A DNA stretch of 64,000 bases, taken from positions 425,939 through 489,938 of the forward strand of contig CAWELJ010000003.1 in NCBI GenBank assembly GCA_963809825.1, read 5' to 3'. Positions 40,093 to 48,336 of the stretch are shown here, in pieces. The position numbers and the translations under genes were made by a program. The DNA comes from Bog-473 sp963809825 (lineage in GTDB: Bacteria > Actinomycetota > Acidimicrobiia > Acidimicrobiales > RAAP-2). Under the pieces are notes generated by a model that was not told the origin of the DNA, made no database searches, and saw only the letters and a list, made by a program, of their open reading frames with translations. Position 1 is the stretch's first letter; every line of letters begins with the position of its first letter.

Positions 40093-40725
40093 TCAGTCTC
40101 GGCGATCAGCGGTCCCCGGCTCGAGACGGTCGATGATGCTCTGCACGAACGACATCGTCTCGTCATGACCCGCGGTCACGCCGAGGGCTTCTTCGAGAGC
40201 GAGCACCTGCGAGAGGCCCGTCATCATGAGCAGTGCGACAATTGGTGGCAGCTGGTCCGTGCTGATGCCGTCGGCCACGAGTGCCGCGGTGAGCGCTTCG
40301 AGCTGGGCCGTGCGGAAGCGTTCGGCATAGCGTGCGATCTCGGCGCGGATGACTTTGCGGTGGTTGGCCAGTGCGACGAACTCGACCGAGAAGGCGGCCC
40401 CACGCAGATCGGCGTTGAGCCGCCAGAGGGTGCGCAGCGACGGGTCCGCCGCCATGGCCCGTTCGAAGCGGGTGAAATTCGCCTCGGCGCGCCGTCGGAA
40501 GACCTCGACGAAGAGGTCGTCCATGGTGCGGAAGTAATAGTGGACGAGCTGCGGCTTGAGTCCCGCTCGGGCCCCGACCCGCCGAGACGTGACGGCGGCA
40601 TAGCCCTCTTCGAGCAGCAACGACTCGGCGGCCTCGACCAACCGGGCCCGGCTCTTGGAATCGGTCGCGCCGATGCGCCGGGGCCGGGATTCGGACGAGA
40701 TTGGCACCCGGACAAGTTGCCACAT
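40093..40725 (-). CDS. TetR family regulator, divergent from a P450 gene
   Basis: A 210-residue TetR protein from ATG 40725 (GTG 40707 is also possible). HTH: SRARLVEAAESLLLEEGYAAVTSRRVGARAGLKPQLVHYYFRTMDDLFVEVF. The C-terminal domain (LRGAAFSVEFVALANHRKVI ... LMMTGLSQVLALEEALG) is of the TetR_C type common next to P450 genes. The 95 bases to the P450 gene hold a pair of similar palindromic sites at 40736-40776, so it probably controls both directions. Confidence 0.87.
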   Translation of the reverse strand: MWQLVRVPISSESRPRRIGATDSKSRARLVEAAESLLLEEGYAAVTSRRVGARAGLKPQLVHYYFRTMDDLFVEVFRRRAEANFTRFERAMAADPSLRTLWRLNADLRGAAFSVEFVALANHRKVIRAEIARYAERFRTAQLEALTAALVADGISTDQLPPIVALLMMTGLSQVLALEEALGVTAGHDETMSFVQSIIDRLEPGTADRRD

Positions 40726-40735
40726 CTCGGGAGGG

Positions 40736-40776
40736 GTGCTAAGCACTTGCCAAAATCCGCTGAGCACCCGCTCAGC
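40736..40776. promoter_or_regulatory. Paired TetR-type operators, GCT(A/G)AGCAC motif
   Basis: GCTAAGCAC at 40738-40746 and GCTGAGCAC at 40759-40767 are near-identical and start 21 bases apart, two helical turns. The first extends to the palindrome GTGCT-A-AGCAC (40736-40746); the second to GCTGAGC-ACCC-GCTCAGC (40759-40776). Placement between a TetR gene and the P450 it faces supports operator function. Confidence 0.62.
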
Positions 40777-40820
40777 ATGGGCCGTCGTCGTCCGCCCCGG
40801 CGGGCGGGAAAGGAGACCGC

Positions 40821-42107
40821 GTGAGCGATTGGCGGACGATCGACTTCTTCAGTGACGAGTCATTGCTCGAGGACCCCTACCCCTACTTCGAGCAGCTCCG
40901 GGCCGAGTGCCCCGTGCTCCCGCTCTCCCACTACGGCGTCGTCGCGGTGACCGGTTACGAGGAGGCGGGTGAGATCTACCGCGACACGGACACGTTCTCC
41001 TCGTGCAACTCGGTCATCGGCCCGTTCGCGACATTCCCCGTCCCACTCGAGGGCGACGACGTGGGTGCCATCATCGACCGTCATCGGGACCAACTGCCCA
41101 TGAACGAGCACATGGTCACCATGGATCCGCCCGACCACACCCGGGAGCGTGCGCTGATCATGCGGCTGATCACGTCGAAACGCCTCAAGGAGAACGAGGC
41201 GTTCATGTCTCGGCTGGCCGACCAGCTGTTGGATGAATTCATCGACGACGGCCACTGCGAATTCATCAGCGCCTATTCGCAGCCCTTCGCCATGCTCGTC
41301 GTCGCCGACCTGCTCGGGGTGCCCGAAGAGGATCATCAACGCTTCCGCGAGGGTTTCGGCCTGAGCCACACCCCCGGGGGGTTGGGCGGCAGCGAGGAGA
41401 GCCAGATGGACCTCAATGCGTTGGCCTGGCTCGATGCGTGGTTCGCCGACTACATCGAGGACCGGCGGCGCCAGCCCCGCCAGGACGTGCTGACAGACCT
41501 GGCGCTGGCGACCTACCCGGACGGCACCATGCCCGAGGTGACCTCCGTGGTCCGCACGGCGACGTTCTTGTTCGCCGCCGGCCAGGAGACCACCGCCCGC
41601 CTGCTCGCGGTCGCGTTGAAGTACCTCGCCGACAACCCCGGACTCCAGGATGACCTCCGGTCGCGCCATGAGTTGATCCCGGGCTTCATCGAAGAGGCCC
41701 TTCGCATCGAAAGCCCCGTGAAGGCCGACTTCCGTCTGGCGCGGCGCTCCACGACCATCGGTGGGGTGGACATCGCTGCGGGCACTCCGGTGATGCTGCT
41801 GAACGGCGCCGCCAACCGCGACCCCCGGCGCTTCGAAGATCCGGCGGCGTTCCAAGCGGAGCGCCCGAACTCACGGGCGCACATGGCGTTCGGTCGCGGT
41901 GTGCACACCTGTCCAGGCGGCCCCTTGGCCCGGGCCGAGGGCCGCGTCAGCCTCGACCGCGTCCTCGAGCGGATGCGGGACATCCGTCTGTCGGAGGAGC
42001 ATCACGGACCCCCGGGTGCCCGTCACTTCAAGTACGAGCCCACGTGGGTCCTGCGCGGACTGAGCCACCTGCATCTCGAGTTCACGCCGGCTGGAGAGAA
42101 CCGGTGA
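40821..42107 (+). CDS. Cytochrome P450
   Basis: A 428-residue P450. I-helix FAAGQETTARL, K-helix ExxR as EEALR, and heme loop FGRGVHTCPGGPLARAE with the proximal Cys. The pro-Gly Cys-Pro-Gly-Gly form after the heme loop is typical of several actinobacterial CYP groups. GTG 40821 with GGAGA five bases upstream. Its stop overlaps the SDR start (GTGA), so the alcohol or ketone made by the P450 may be passed to that dehydrogenase. No ferredoxin gene is adjacent; it may share the one at 299-493. Regulated by the divergent TetR. Confidence 0.92.
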   Translation: MSDWRTIDFFSDESLLEDPYPYFEQLRAECPVLPLSHYGVVAVTGYEEAGEIYRDTDTFSSCNSVIGPFATFPVPLEGDDVGAIIDRHRDQLPMNEHMVTMDPPDHTRERALIMRLITSKRLKENEAFMSRLADQLLDEFIDDGHCEFISAYSQPFAMLVVADLLGVPEEDHQRFREGFGLSHTPGGLGGSEESQMDLNALAWLDAWFADYIEDRRRQPRQDVLTDLALATYPDGTMPEVTSVVRTATFLFAAGQETTARLLAVALKYLADNPGLQDDLRSRHELIPGFIEEALRIESPVKADFRLARRSTTIGGVDIAAGTPVMLLNGAANRDPRRFEDPAAFQAERPNSRAHMAFGRGVHTCPGGPLARAEGRVSLDRVLERMRDIRLSEEHHGPPGARHFKYEPTWVLRGLSHLHLEFTPAGENR

Positions 42108-42841
42108 GCCATGTCGCGGTGGTCACCGGCGGAGCGTCGGGCATCGGTCTTGGTGTCGCCCGCCAGTTCGTGACGGACGGTCATGACGTCGCCATCCTCG
42201 ACCAAAGAGGTGCCGACGCCGCGGCCGCCGAACTGCAGGGAGCGGGAGCTCGGGTTCTCGGGGTGGACGTCGACGTCGCTGATCGACAGTCCGTCGAAGC
42301 GGCCTATGCGCGGGTCCGCGCCGAGCTGGGTCCGGTCGGCATCCTCGTGACCAGCGCAGGTGTCGAGTCCTTTGACCCTCTGCTCGAGATCACCGCCGAG
42401 AAGTGGGACCGGATCATTGCGGTCAACCTGACTGGCACCTTCACGTGCGTCCAGGCTGCGGTGCCCGACATGCTCGCCGCCGGCTGGGGCCGCATCGTCA
42501 CCATCTCGTCGTCCAGTGCCCAATCCGGCGCGCCCAACATGGCCCACTACGCCGCATCGAAGGGCGGTGTCATCGCACTCACGAAGTCGCTCGCGGTCGA
42601 CCTTGCCCGCAGCGGCATCACGGTCAACACCATCCCACCCAGCCTCGTGGACACCCCCATGGCGCGAGCTGCGGAGGCAGCGGGCGACTTCCCCGGGGTC
42701 GACGTGGTCGGTCCGATGGTCCCACTCGGCCGCGCGGGGACCCCAGCCGACATCGCCGCCGCGTGCTCCTTCCTGTGTTCTGAAGGCGGCAGCTACATCA
42801 CCGGCCAGATCATCGGTGTGAACGGCGGCATGTACATCTGA
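42104..42841 (+). CDS. Short-chain dehydrogenase/reductase (SDR)
   Basis: A 245-residue classical SDR. Cofactor loop TGGASGIGLG, NxAG-type TSAGV (S for N), VNLTGTF, catalytic Ser in TISSSSAQSG and YAASK (YxxxK), and the C-terminal GQIIGVNGGMYI. GTG start overlaps the P450 stop. Acts as an NAD(P)-dependent alcohol dehydrogenase or ketoreductase on the P450's product or a related compound (inference). Confidence 0.9.
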   Translation: MSHVAVVTGGASGIGLGVARQFVTDGHDVAILDQRGADAAAAELQGAGARVLGVDVDVADRQSVEAAYARVRAELGPVGILVTSAGVESFDPLLEITAEKWDRIIAVNLTGTFTCVQAAVPDMLAAGWGRIVTISSSSAQSGAPNMAHYAASKGGVIALTKSLAVDLARSGITVNTIPPSLVDTPMARAAEAAGDFPGVDVVGPMVPLGRAGTPADIAAACSFLCSEGGSYITGQIIGVNGGMYI

Positions 42842-42890
42842 GGAGCCACGCTCATCCGCGGGCGACTCCGGCTCGATAGGGTGCCAGTCA

Positions 42891-43013
42891 GTGGAACTGA
42901 GTCCGTTGATGGACATCGACATCGCGGTCCAGTCCGTCGTGGATCTGGGAGACTCCCCTCTCGGAGATCGCCGCATCGTCGTCTTCGAGGGATCCATGAA
43001 CCCCCAGTGGTGA
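42891..43013 (+). pseudogene. 5' remnant of a DUF3237 family gene
   Basis: GTG 42891 to TGA 43011 encodes 40 residues: VELSPLMDIDIAVQ then DLGDSPLGDRRIVVFEG, the N-terminal pattern of DUF3237 proteins (PLxxIxV.....DLGxxPxGxRRI). The conserved glycine-rich continuation is absent; the frame ends with SMNPQW and a stop 16 bases before the glycosidase start. Most of the gene has been lost. The resemblance is short, so a small real peptide cannot be excluded. Confidence 0.55.
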
Positions 43014-43028
43014 GGTAGGCGGTTCGAC

Positions 43029-44270
43029 GTGCACGACAGTCTGCGAGACCGTTGCTCCGCGCTCTTCCGCGACCACCAGGTCGATGCGTTCGGCGGGACC
43101 TTCCACGTGCCCGACCGAGACACCTACCCGGCCCTGTTCGCATGGGACAGTGGGTACCACGCCCTGTCGCTCCTCCATCTCGATCCCGAGATTGCGTTGG
43201 AGGAGCTGCGCACCTTGTACGGGGCCAACCGGCTGCCCGACGGGCTGCTGTCCCACCAGCGGTATGTCCCGGGAGCCGAGGAGCATCAACACTTCATCGA
43301 GGAGCTCTTCGGGCCAATGTTCGACGGGGACCGTACGCCCTTCGTGGATCCCCCGACGGCCGCCTACGCGGCGGCCCGCCTCTCGCGGGCCATCGGCGCG
43401 CCCGCCGACGAGGTGCTGGACGAGGCCGTCTCCCACTTGCGCGCCCTCGCCCGCTGCCGGACGGTGGGCGGCGGTTCGCTGCCTGCCGTGCTCCACCCGT
43501 TCGAGACGGGCACAGAGGGGAGCGCGCTGATGCGGGGTCTGCTTCCAGGCGGCTTGGGAGCCTCATTGGCCCGGCTCAAGGAGCTGACCATCTCGTGTCG
43601 CGCCGCCGGCATGGCTCCTGAGGCTGCCCTGGCCGCCGGCCACGGCTTCGTGGTGTACGACCCCACCATGTGCGGTTGGTACCTGCTGGCGCTCGAGGAG
43701 GTGGCAGCCGCCTGCCGGGCCCGGGGCCGAGAGGCTGAGGCGGAGGAGAGCGAGGCCAGCGCCCTGGCCGTGGCCCGGGACGTGGGTGCGATCCTCTGGT
43801 GGGACGAAGGTCACATCTTCGCCGCGCATGACGTCGCCCGATCCGAACCGCTGCACGGCATCGGGGCCATGGGACTCGTCCCGGCTGCGAGCCGCGCCGT
43901 GGCGGAATCGGGCCTGTCCCAGATGGTCGCCGACCGCCACCTGGTCCCGGACGGACCCATGTGGGGCCCCCGTGGATACGCGGCCGGCACGATCCTCCCC
44001 GGCCGTGGAGTGGGTGGTTACGTCCAATGGGACGGGAACGCCGTGTGGGGGGCGACGAACTACTGGGCCTACCTGCTGGCAGCCCGGCTCGGTCGGTGGG
44101 CGGAGGCCTCCCGACTGCGCGATCAACTGAGGACCCTGATCGACGGGCAGGGATTCCGGGAGTTCTACGACGCAATGACCGGCGAGCCAGGCGGGGCCGG
44201 AACAGGGTCCGGGTTCACCTGGCCGGCCCTGATCCTGGACATGGCCGTCCCCTCGGAGGAGACCTCCTGA
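43029..44270 (+). CDS. GH63/MGH-like glycoside hydrolase
   Basis: A 413-residue protein with the all-helical (alpha/alpha)6 toroid pattern. LFAWDSGYHALSLLHLDPEIALEELRTLY carries the conserved Asp of GH63 and mannosylglycerate-hydrolase-like enzymes, and GQGFREFYDAMTGEPGG the conserved Glu before the FTWPALIL end motif. QWDGNAVWGATNYWAYL is another family landmark. No signal peptide, so it is cytoplasmic. Homologues hydrolyse glycosides of compatible solutes such as glucosyl- or mannosylglycerate, or trehalose-like bonds; which one is unknown. GTG start at 43029. Confidence 0.82.
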   Translation: MHDSLRDRCSALFRDHQVDAFGGTFHVPDRDTYPALFAWDSGYHALSLLHLDPEIALEELRTLYGANRLPDGLLSHQRYVPGAEEHQHFIEELFGPMFDGDRTPFVDPPTAAYAAARLSRAIGAPADEVLDEAVSHLRALARCRTVGGGSLPAVLHPFETGTEGSALMRGLLPGGLGASLARLKELTISCRAAGMAPEAALAAGHGFVVYDPTMCGWYLLALEEVAAACRARGREAEAEESEASALAVARDVGAILWWDEGHIFAAHDVARSEPLHGIGAMGLVPAASRAVAESGLSQMVADRHLVPDGPMWGPRGYAAGTILPGRGVGGYVQWDGNAVWGATNYWAYLLAARLGRWAEASRLRDQLRTLIDGQGFREFYDAMTGEPGGAGTGSGFTWPALILDMAVPSEETS

Positions 44271-44309
44271 GGCGCGGGCTCGGCCACCGTCAGCCCTTCG
44301 CCGCGCCCG

Positions 44310-45602
44310 TCACTTCGCCGCCGCAGAGCCCGCGAACTGCAGCACGTTCTTCGCCGGGTCATACGTAACCAGGTACACCGGGCCGATCGCGTAGGCCCGG
44401 CCCGGACCGAACGAGACCGGTGCACCCGATCCGGGGATGACGGCGTTCCTCAGCCCGTAACCGGCGTGGGCGAAGCTCGACCCGGTGAGGTTCTTCCCGG
44501 CCGCCTTGGCGATCGTCGTGAAGAGAGCGAGATTGACGCAGGCCGATTCCACGGCGTAGAAGGTCTGGTCCGATCCGGTGAGCGGATCCGTGGGCGGAGT
44601 GATCTTGAGCCCCGGGTATGCCTTCCGCACGACCTGGTCACACTGCTGCACCGCCGCTGTGTGCCAGATCTGATAGTTCGAAGGAACGGGGCTCGAGGTC
44701 AGCACGTTCTTGAGATACTTCGGCGCGATCGAGGAGCCCAGCACGGCGCTCTCGAGGCCGGGTTCGCTGGTTGCGATCCATGCCGGGCTGTAGGTGCTCT
44801 GGTTGGCCTGCAGCGACTCAGGCCAGATCGTGGCGCCGGTACCCACCGCAACCACTTCGTTGACCCGGGCGGACTGAAAGATCTGCGTGATGACGGCCGC
44901 CTGCTGATACGTCGCGGCCTGGTCGCCCGACGGTGCGCTGTCCACGGCGCTCTTGACGACATGGACACCCAAAGACGTCAGTGCAGATTGGACGACGTGC
45001 AACTCACGTCCATCCGTCTCGGATCCCGCAAACAGGCCGACCACCTTCCCCTTGAACACGCCTCGATGCGCGAAGACGGCCAGTTGCCGCTGATCGTACG
45101 CCGCAAGTGGCGGTTCCAGGGTGAAGTTTGGAGCTCCACCGGACTGCACATTCTGGAAGCTTCCCGCGATCGTGGGTACGTGGTACTGCTGCAGATAGCA
45201 GTCGGGTTGCTGCGGTGCAATGGCAACGAAGACCTCGTCGTCCTGGGCAAGCTGCGTGCACGCAGTGATCGCAGGTGCGGTTCCGACCGGGTTCACCGCC
45301 ACCAGGTAGGGCACCAGATGCCTGCCGTCGATGCCGCCGTGTGAGTTCAGATTGGAGATCAGCGCGTTGTAGGCGTCGGGAAAACTCCCCTGGTCCAACG
45401 TGATGCCGAACTTGCGGACACTCGCAAGGTCGACGTACGGGACGCCGACCCGGATGGTCGTCGCACTCACGCCCTGGCTCGGAGGGCTTGATCCTGCCGA
45501 GGCCGAGCCGGCGACGCCGACACCCATGAGACCGCTGACAACGAGCGAGCTCATGGCGAGGGCAGCGAAACACTTTCGTATTCTCGGCCAGCTTCGACGC
45601 AT
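44310..45602 (-). CDS. Orphan LIV-type substrate-binding protein
   Basis: A 430-residue exported type I binding protein. Signal peptide of about 36 residues (RKCFAALAMSSLVVSGLMGVGVAGSASA), no lipobox. Mature start VSATTIRVGVPYVDLASVRKFG, then NSHGGIDGRHLVPYLVAVNP. Four cysteines (ACTQLAQDDEV, QPDCYLQ, VQQCDQVV, ESACVNLAL) may form two disulfides. No permease or ATPase gene is adjacent, so it would have to use the LIV systems elsewhere or act as a sensor input. It is not obviously tied to the signalling operon that follows it, 89 bases upstream. Confidence 0.85.
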   Translation of the reverse strand: MRRSWPRIRKCFAALAMSSLVVSGLMGVGVAGSASAGSSPPSQGVSATTIRVGVPYVDLASVRKFGITLDQGSFPDAYNALISNLNSHGGIDGRHLVPYLVAVNPVGTAPAITACTQLAQDDEVFVAIAPQQPDCYLQQYHVPTIAGSFQNVQSGGAPNFTLEPPLAAYDQRQLAVFAHRGVFKGKVVGLFAGSETDGRELHVVQSALTSLGVHVVKSAVDSAPSGDQAATYQQAAVITQIFQSARVNEVVAVGTGATIWPESLQANQSTYSPAWIATSEPGLESAVLGSSIAPKYLKNVLTSSPVPSNYQIWHTAAVQQCDQVVRKAYPGLKITPPTDPLTGSDQTFYAVESACVNLALFTTIAKAAGKNLTGSSFAHAGYGLRNAVIPGSGAPVSFGPGRAYAIGPVYLVTYDPAKNVLQFAGSAAAK

Positions 45603-45691
45603 CGGTGGATGGTACTGCCGGACGCCCCGGTCGGAGCGTCAGGGTCTGGTGAGTGCAGACAATGGGGATCGAGCCCGTGGCGTGGGTGAGA

Positions 45692-47875
45692 TCACGTCTG
45701 ACCCGCCGGAGCGAGCCCGGGACCGCTCTGACTCGAGTCGACGGCATCGGCTGATGTCGCCATGCCGGTCGTCGACCAGTCATTGAGAAATCCTTCTATC
45801 TCATTGGCGGCGAACGGCCGGGAGATGATGAAGCCTTGTCCGTATTCGCAGCCGAGCTCACGCAACCGGCGGAGTTGGTCGCGCCCCTCTATCCCTTCGG
45901 CGATCACCCGCAGCCCCAGGTTGTCGGCGAGCGCCAGAATGGAGCGCACGATGACTTCTCCGTCCCCGGTTGTGTCGAGGGAGGCGACGAAGCTTTGATC
46001 GATCTTGAGCGCGTTGACCGGGAACTTGTGCAGCGCCGCCAACGACGAGTAGCCGGTCCCGAAGTCATCCATTTCCAGACCCACTCCGGGCGCGCCGACT
46101 TCGGACACGATCGCCGAGATCCGCTCGGGTTCGCGCATGAACGTGGTCTCGGTGATCTCGAGGCTGACAAGCTCGGCCGGGAGCTCGGCGGCCGCAATGG
46201 CGTCGAGGACATCCCGCGGGAAGTTGGGATCATCGAGTTGGCGGCCGGAGACGTTGACGCTCATACGGACGTCGTCTGCCACGAGCCCGCAACGGCGCCA
46301 CGTCGACAGATCGGCAAGCGCGATCCGCAGCACCTGGAGTCCCATCGGGCCGATCAAGCCCGTGTCCTCGGCGATCGAGATGAACTCTTCGGGCTCGACG
46401 AACGGCCACTCCTCGGGCCAGCGGGCGAGGGCCTCGAAGCCCCGGAGGAGTCCGGTTCTGAGGTCCACGATCGGCTGATAGTGGACTCTCAACAGCGAGT
46501 GCTCAATCGCCCGGCGGAGATCGTTCTCCCGCTTGAGGCGGTTGGTGACGTGATGGTGCATGCTCTGATCAAAGACCGCACACCGGCCTCGGCCGCGGCG
46601 CTTGGCTTCGTACATGGCGATGTCGGCATTTCGCAGCAGATCCTCGGCAGTGATCTCGGCCGTGCTCACGGAGATGCCGATGCTGGCTGTCGCGAAGAGT
46701 CGATGATCGTCGATCTTGAACACCTCGTTCAGGGATTCCTGGATCCGTCTCGCCACCAGCATCGCGAATTGCTCCGGATCCTCGGACCGGACGTCCTCGA
46801 GGAGGATCGTGAATTCATCACCGCCAATCCGAGCGACGGTGTCTCCGGGCCTGAGCGACTCTGCGACCCGCGCCGCCGTCAGGACGAGGAGCCGATCCCC
46901 CACGGCGTGACTCAAGCTGTCATTGACAAGCTTGAAGCGATCGATATCCAGGAACAGGACCGCGAGGGAGAAGGTCGGGTCCCGCTCATTGTGCCGCAGG
47001 GCGTGCTCGAGGCGGTCCATGAAGAGGGCCCGGTTGGGGAGTTCGGTGAGCGAATCGTGGAAGGCGTCATGCCGGAGCTGGCGCTCCGCCCGCCGGCGCT
47101 CCGTGATGTCCGACAGCGAGCCTGCCATCCGCGTTGGCCGTCCGTCCGTGGTGTCACGCATGGCCAGGCCCCGGGTCAGGACCCATCGCCATGAGCCGTC
47201 GGCGTGGCGCATGCGGTGCTCGGACTCCATGTGTGAGGTCCCACCGGTTAGGTGGGCCGCTATCGCCTCCTGGAGCCGGGGCAGGTCGACCTCGTGCACG
47301 AGGTCGAACCAGGCCTCCGGCGGCTGATAGCCGGCCGCCTCGGGTTGACCGAGGAGGGCGCGCCACCGGGGCGAGAAATACACCTGGCTGGCGTCGAGGT
47401 CCCAGTCCCAAATGCCGTCATTGACGGCACGGGCGGCCAGCGCATAGCCCTCTTGCGTGCGTGCCAGCTCCGTGAGCGCTCGATGGTGGCTGATGGCGTA
47501 ACGGATCGACCGTTCAAGCGAATGCGGATTGAGCTCTTGCTTCAAGAGGAAGTCCGTGACGCCGATCGTCGTCGCCTCGAGGTCGATCTCGAAGTCGGTC
47601 TGGCTGGTGAGCATGATCACCGGTGCCCCCGGGCGACCGGTGAAGCCCGAGCGAACGAGGTCGAGGCCGGTGTGCGCACCGAGGCGATAGTCGATGAGGT
47701 AGGCCCCGTGTCGCTCTTCGCCGATGATCTTCATCGCCTGTTCGAAATCCGAGCACCAGTCAACGACAAAGCGGGTTCGGTTCTGCTGGCGGAGCAGGTC
47801 GCGGGTGATCAGGTAATCGTCCTCGTCGTCCTCGACGAGGAGGATCCGTACCGCTCCGGAGTCGTCCATCTTCAC
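45692..47875 (-). CDS. REC-PAS-GGDEF-EAL signalling protein (c-di-GMP turnover)
   Basis: A 727-residue four-domain protein. REC (1-125): acid pair LVEDDEDDY, phospho-acceptor Asp in YLIDYRLG and Lys in LLKQEL. PAS/PAC (about 150-265). GGDEF (about 270-430) has an intact RIGGDEFT and, five residues before it, RPGD, the RxxD inhibitory site. EAL (about 445-690) keeps GFEALARW, SVNVSGRQ, SLEITETTF, DDFGTGYSS, LKIDQSF and the GQGF end motif, so it looks able to hydrolyse c-di-GMP. Last gene of a three-gene operon; ATGA overlap with the regulator. Confidence 0.92.
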   Translation of the reverse strand: MKMDDSGAVRILLVEDDEDDYLITRDLLRQQNRTRFVVDWCSDFEQAMKIIGEERHGAYLIDYRLGAHTGLDLVRSGFTGRPGAPVIMLTSQTDFEIDLEATTIGVTDFLLKQELNPHSLERSIRYAISHHRALTELARTQEGYALAARAVNDGIWDWDLDASQVYFSPRWRALLGQPEAAGYQPPEAWFDLVHEVDLPRLQEAIAAHLTGGTSHMESEHRMRHADGSWRWVLTRGLAMRDTTDGRPTRMAGSLSDITERRRAERQLRHDAFHDSLTELPNRALFMDRLEHALRHNERDPTFSLAVLFLDIDRFKLVNDSLSHAVGDRLLVLTAARVAESLRPGDTVARIGGDEFTILLEDVRSEDPEQFAMLVARRIQESLNEVFKIDDHRLFATASIGISVSTAEITAEDLLRNADIAMYEAKRRGRGRCAVFDQSMHHHVTNRLKRENDLRRAIEHSLLRVHYQPIVDLRTGLLRGFEALARWPEEWPFVEPEEFISIAEDTGLIGPMGLQVLRIALADLSTWRRCGLVADDVRMSVNVSGRQLDDPNFPRDVLDAIAAAELPAELVSLEITETTFMREPERISAIVSEVGAPGVGLEMDDFGTGYSSLAALHKFPVNALKIDQSFVASLDTTGDGEVIVRSILALADNLGLRVIAEGIEGRDQLRRLRELGCEYGQGFIISRPFAANEIEGFLNDWSTTGMATSADAVDSSQSGPGLAPAGQT

Positions 47876-48336
47876 TTGGATGGACCGTTGGGCAACTCGA
47901 CCAATTCGAACCAGTAGCGCTGCCAGTTGCGCATCACTTCAACGAGCCCGGTGAACGTGACCGGCTTCGTGATGAACGAATTGACCCCGAGGTCATACGT
48001 GCGGAAGACGTCCTCTTCGTCCTTGGACGTCGTGAGCACGATCACCGGGATGCTGCGCAACTTCTGGTCAGCCTTGATCTCCGCCAGCGCCTCGCGCCCG
48101 TCCTTCTTGGGCATGTTCAGGTCGAGCAAGATGACTCCGGGGCGTGGCGACTCGACCGTGCCGTCGGCGTACTTCCCCTCGACCCGAAGGTAGTCCATGA
48201 GGTCTTGTCCATCGACCACGAACCTCATCGCGTTGGCCAGGTGAGCGTTTTGGAGCGCATCGCGTGTGAAATCGCGATCCTCCTCGTCGTCGTCGGCCAT
48301 CAGGATGGTGACTGGCTTCCGTCCCGCGTCAGGCAT
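47872..48336 (-). CDS. CheY-like single-domain response regulator (Rcp1 type)
   Basis: A 154-residue receiver. MADDDEEDRDF gives the acidic pocket, VILLDLNMPKKDG the phospho-acceptor Asp, VLTTSKDEED the conserved Thr, and SFITKPVTF the Lys. The MPKKDG loop and the long YLRVEGKYADGTVESPRP insertion are typical of Rcp1-like regulators that pair with phytochrome-type and other HWE/HisKA kinases. It overlaps its neighbours on both sides, so all three are made together. Confidence 0.92.
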   Translation of the reverse strand: MPDAGRKPVTILMADDDEEDRDFTRDALQNAHLANAMRFVVDGQDLMDYLRVEGKYADGTVESPRPGVILLDLNMPKKDGREALAEIKADQKLRSIPVIVLTTSKDEEDVFRTYDLGVNSFITKPVTFTGLVEVMRNWQRYWFELVELPNGPSK

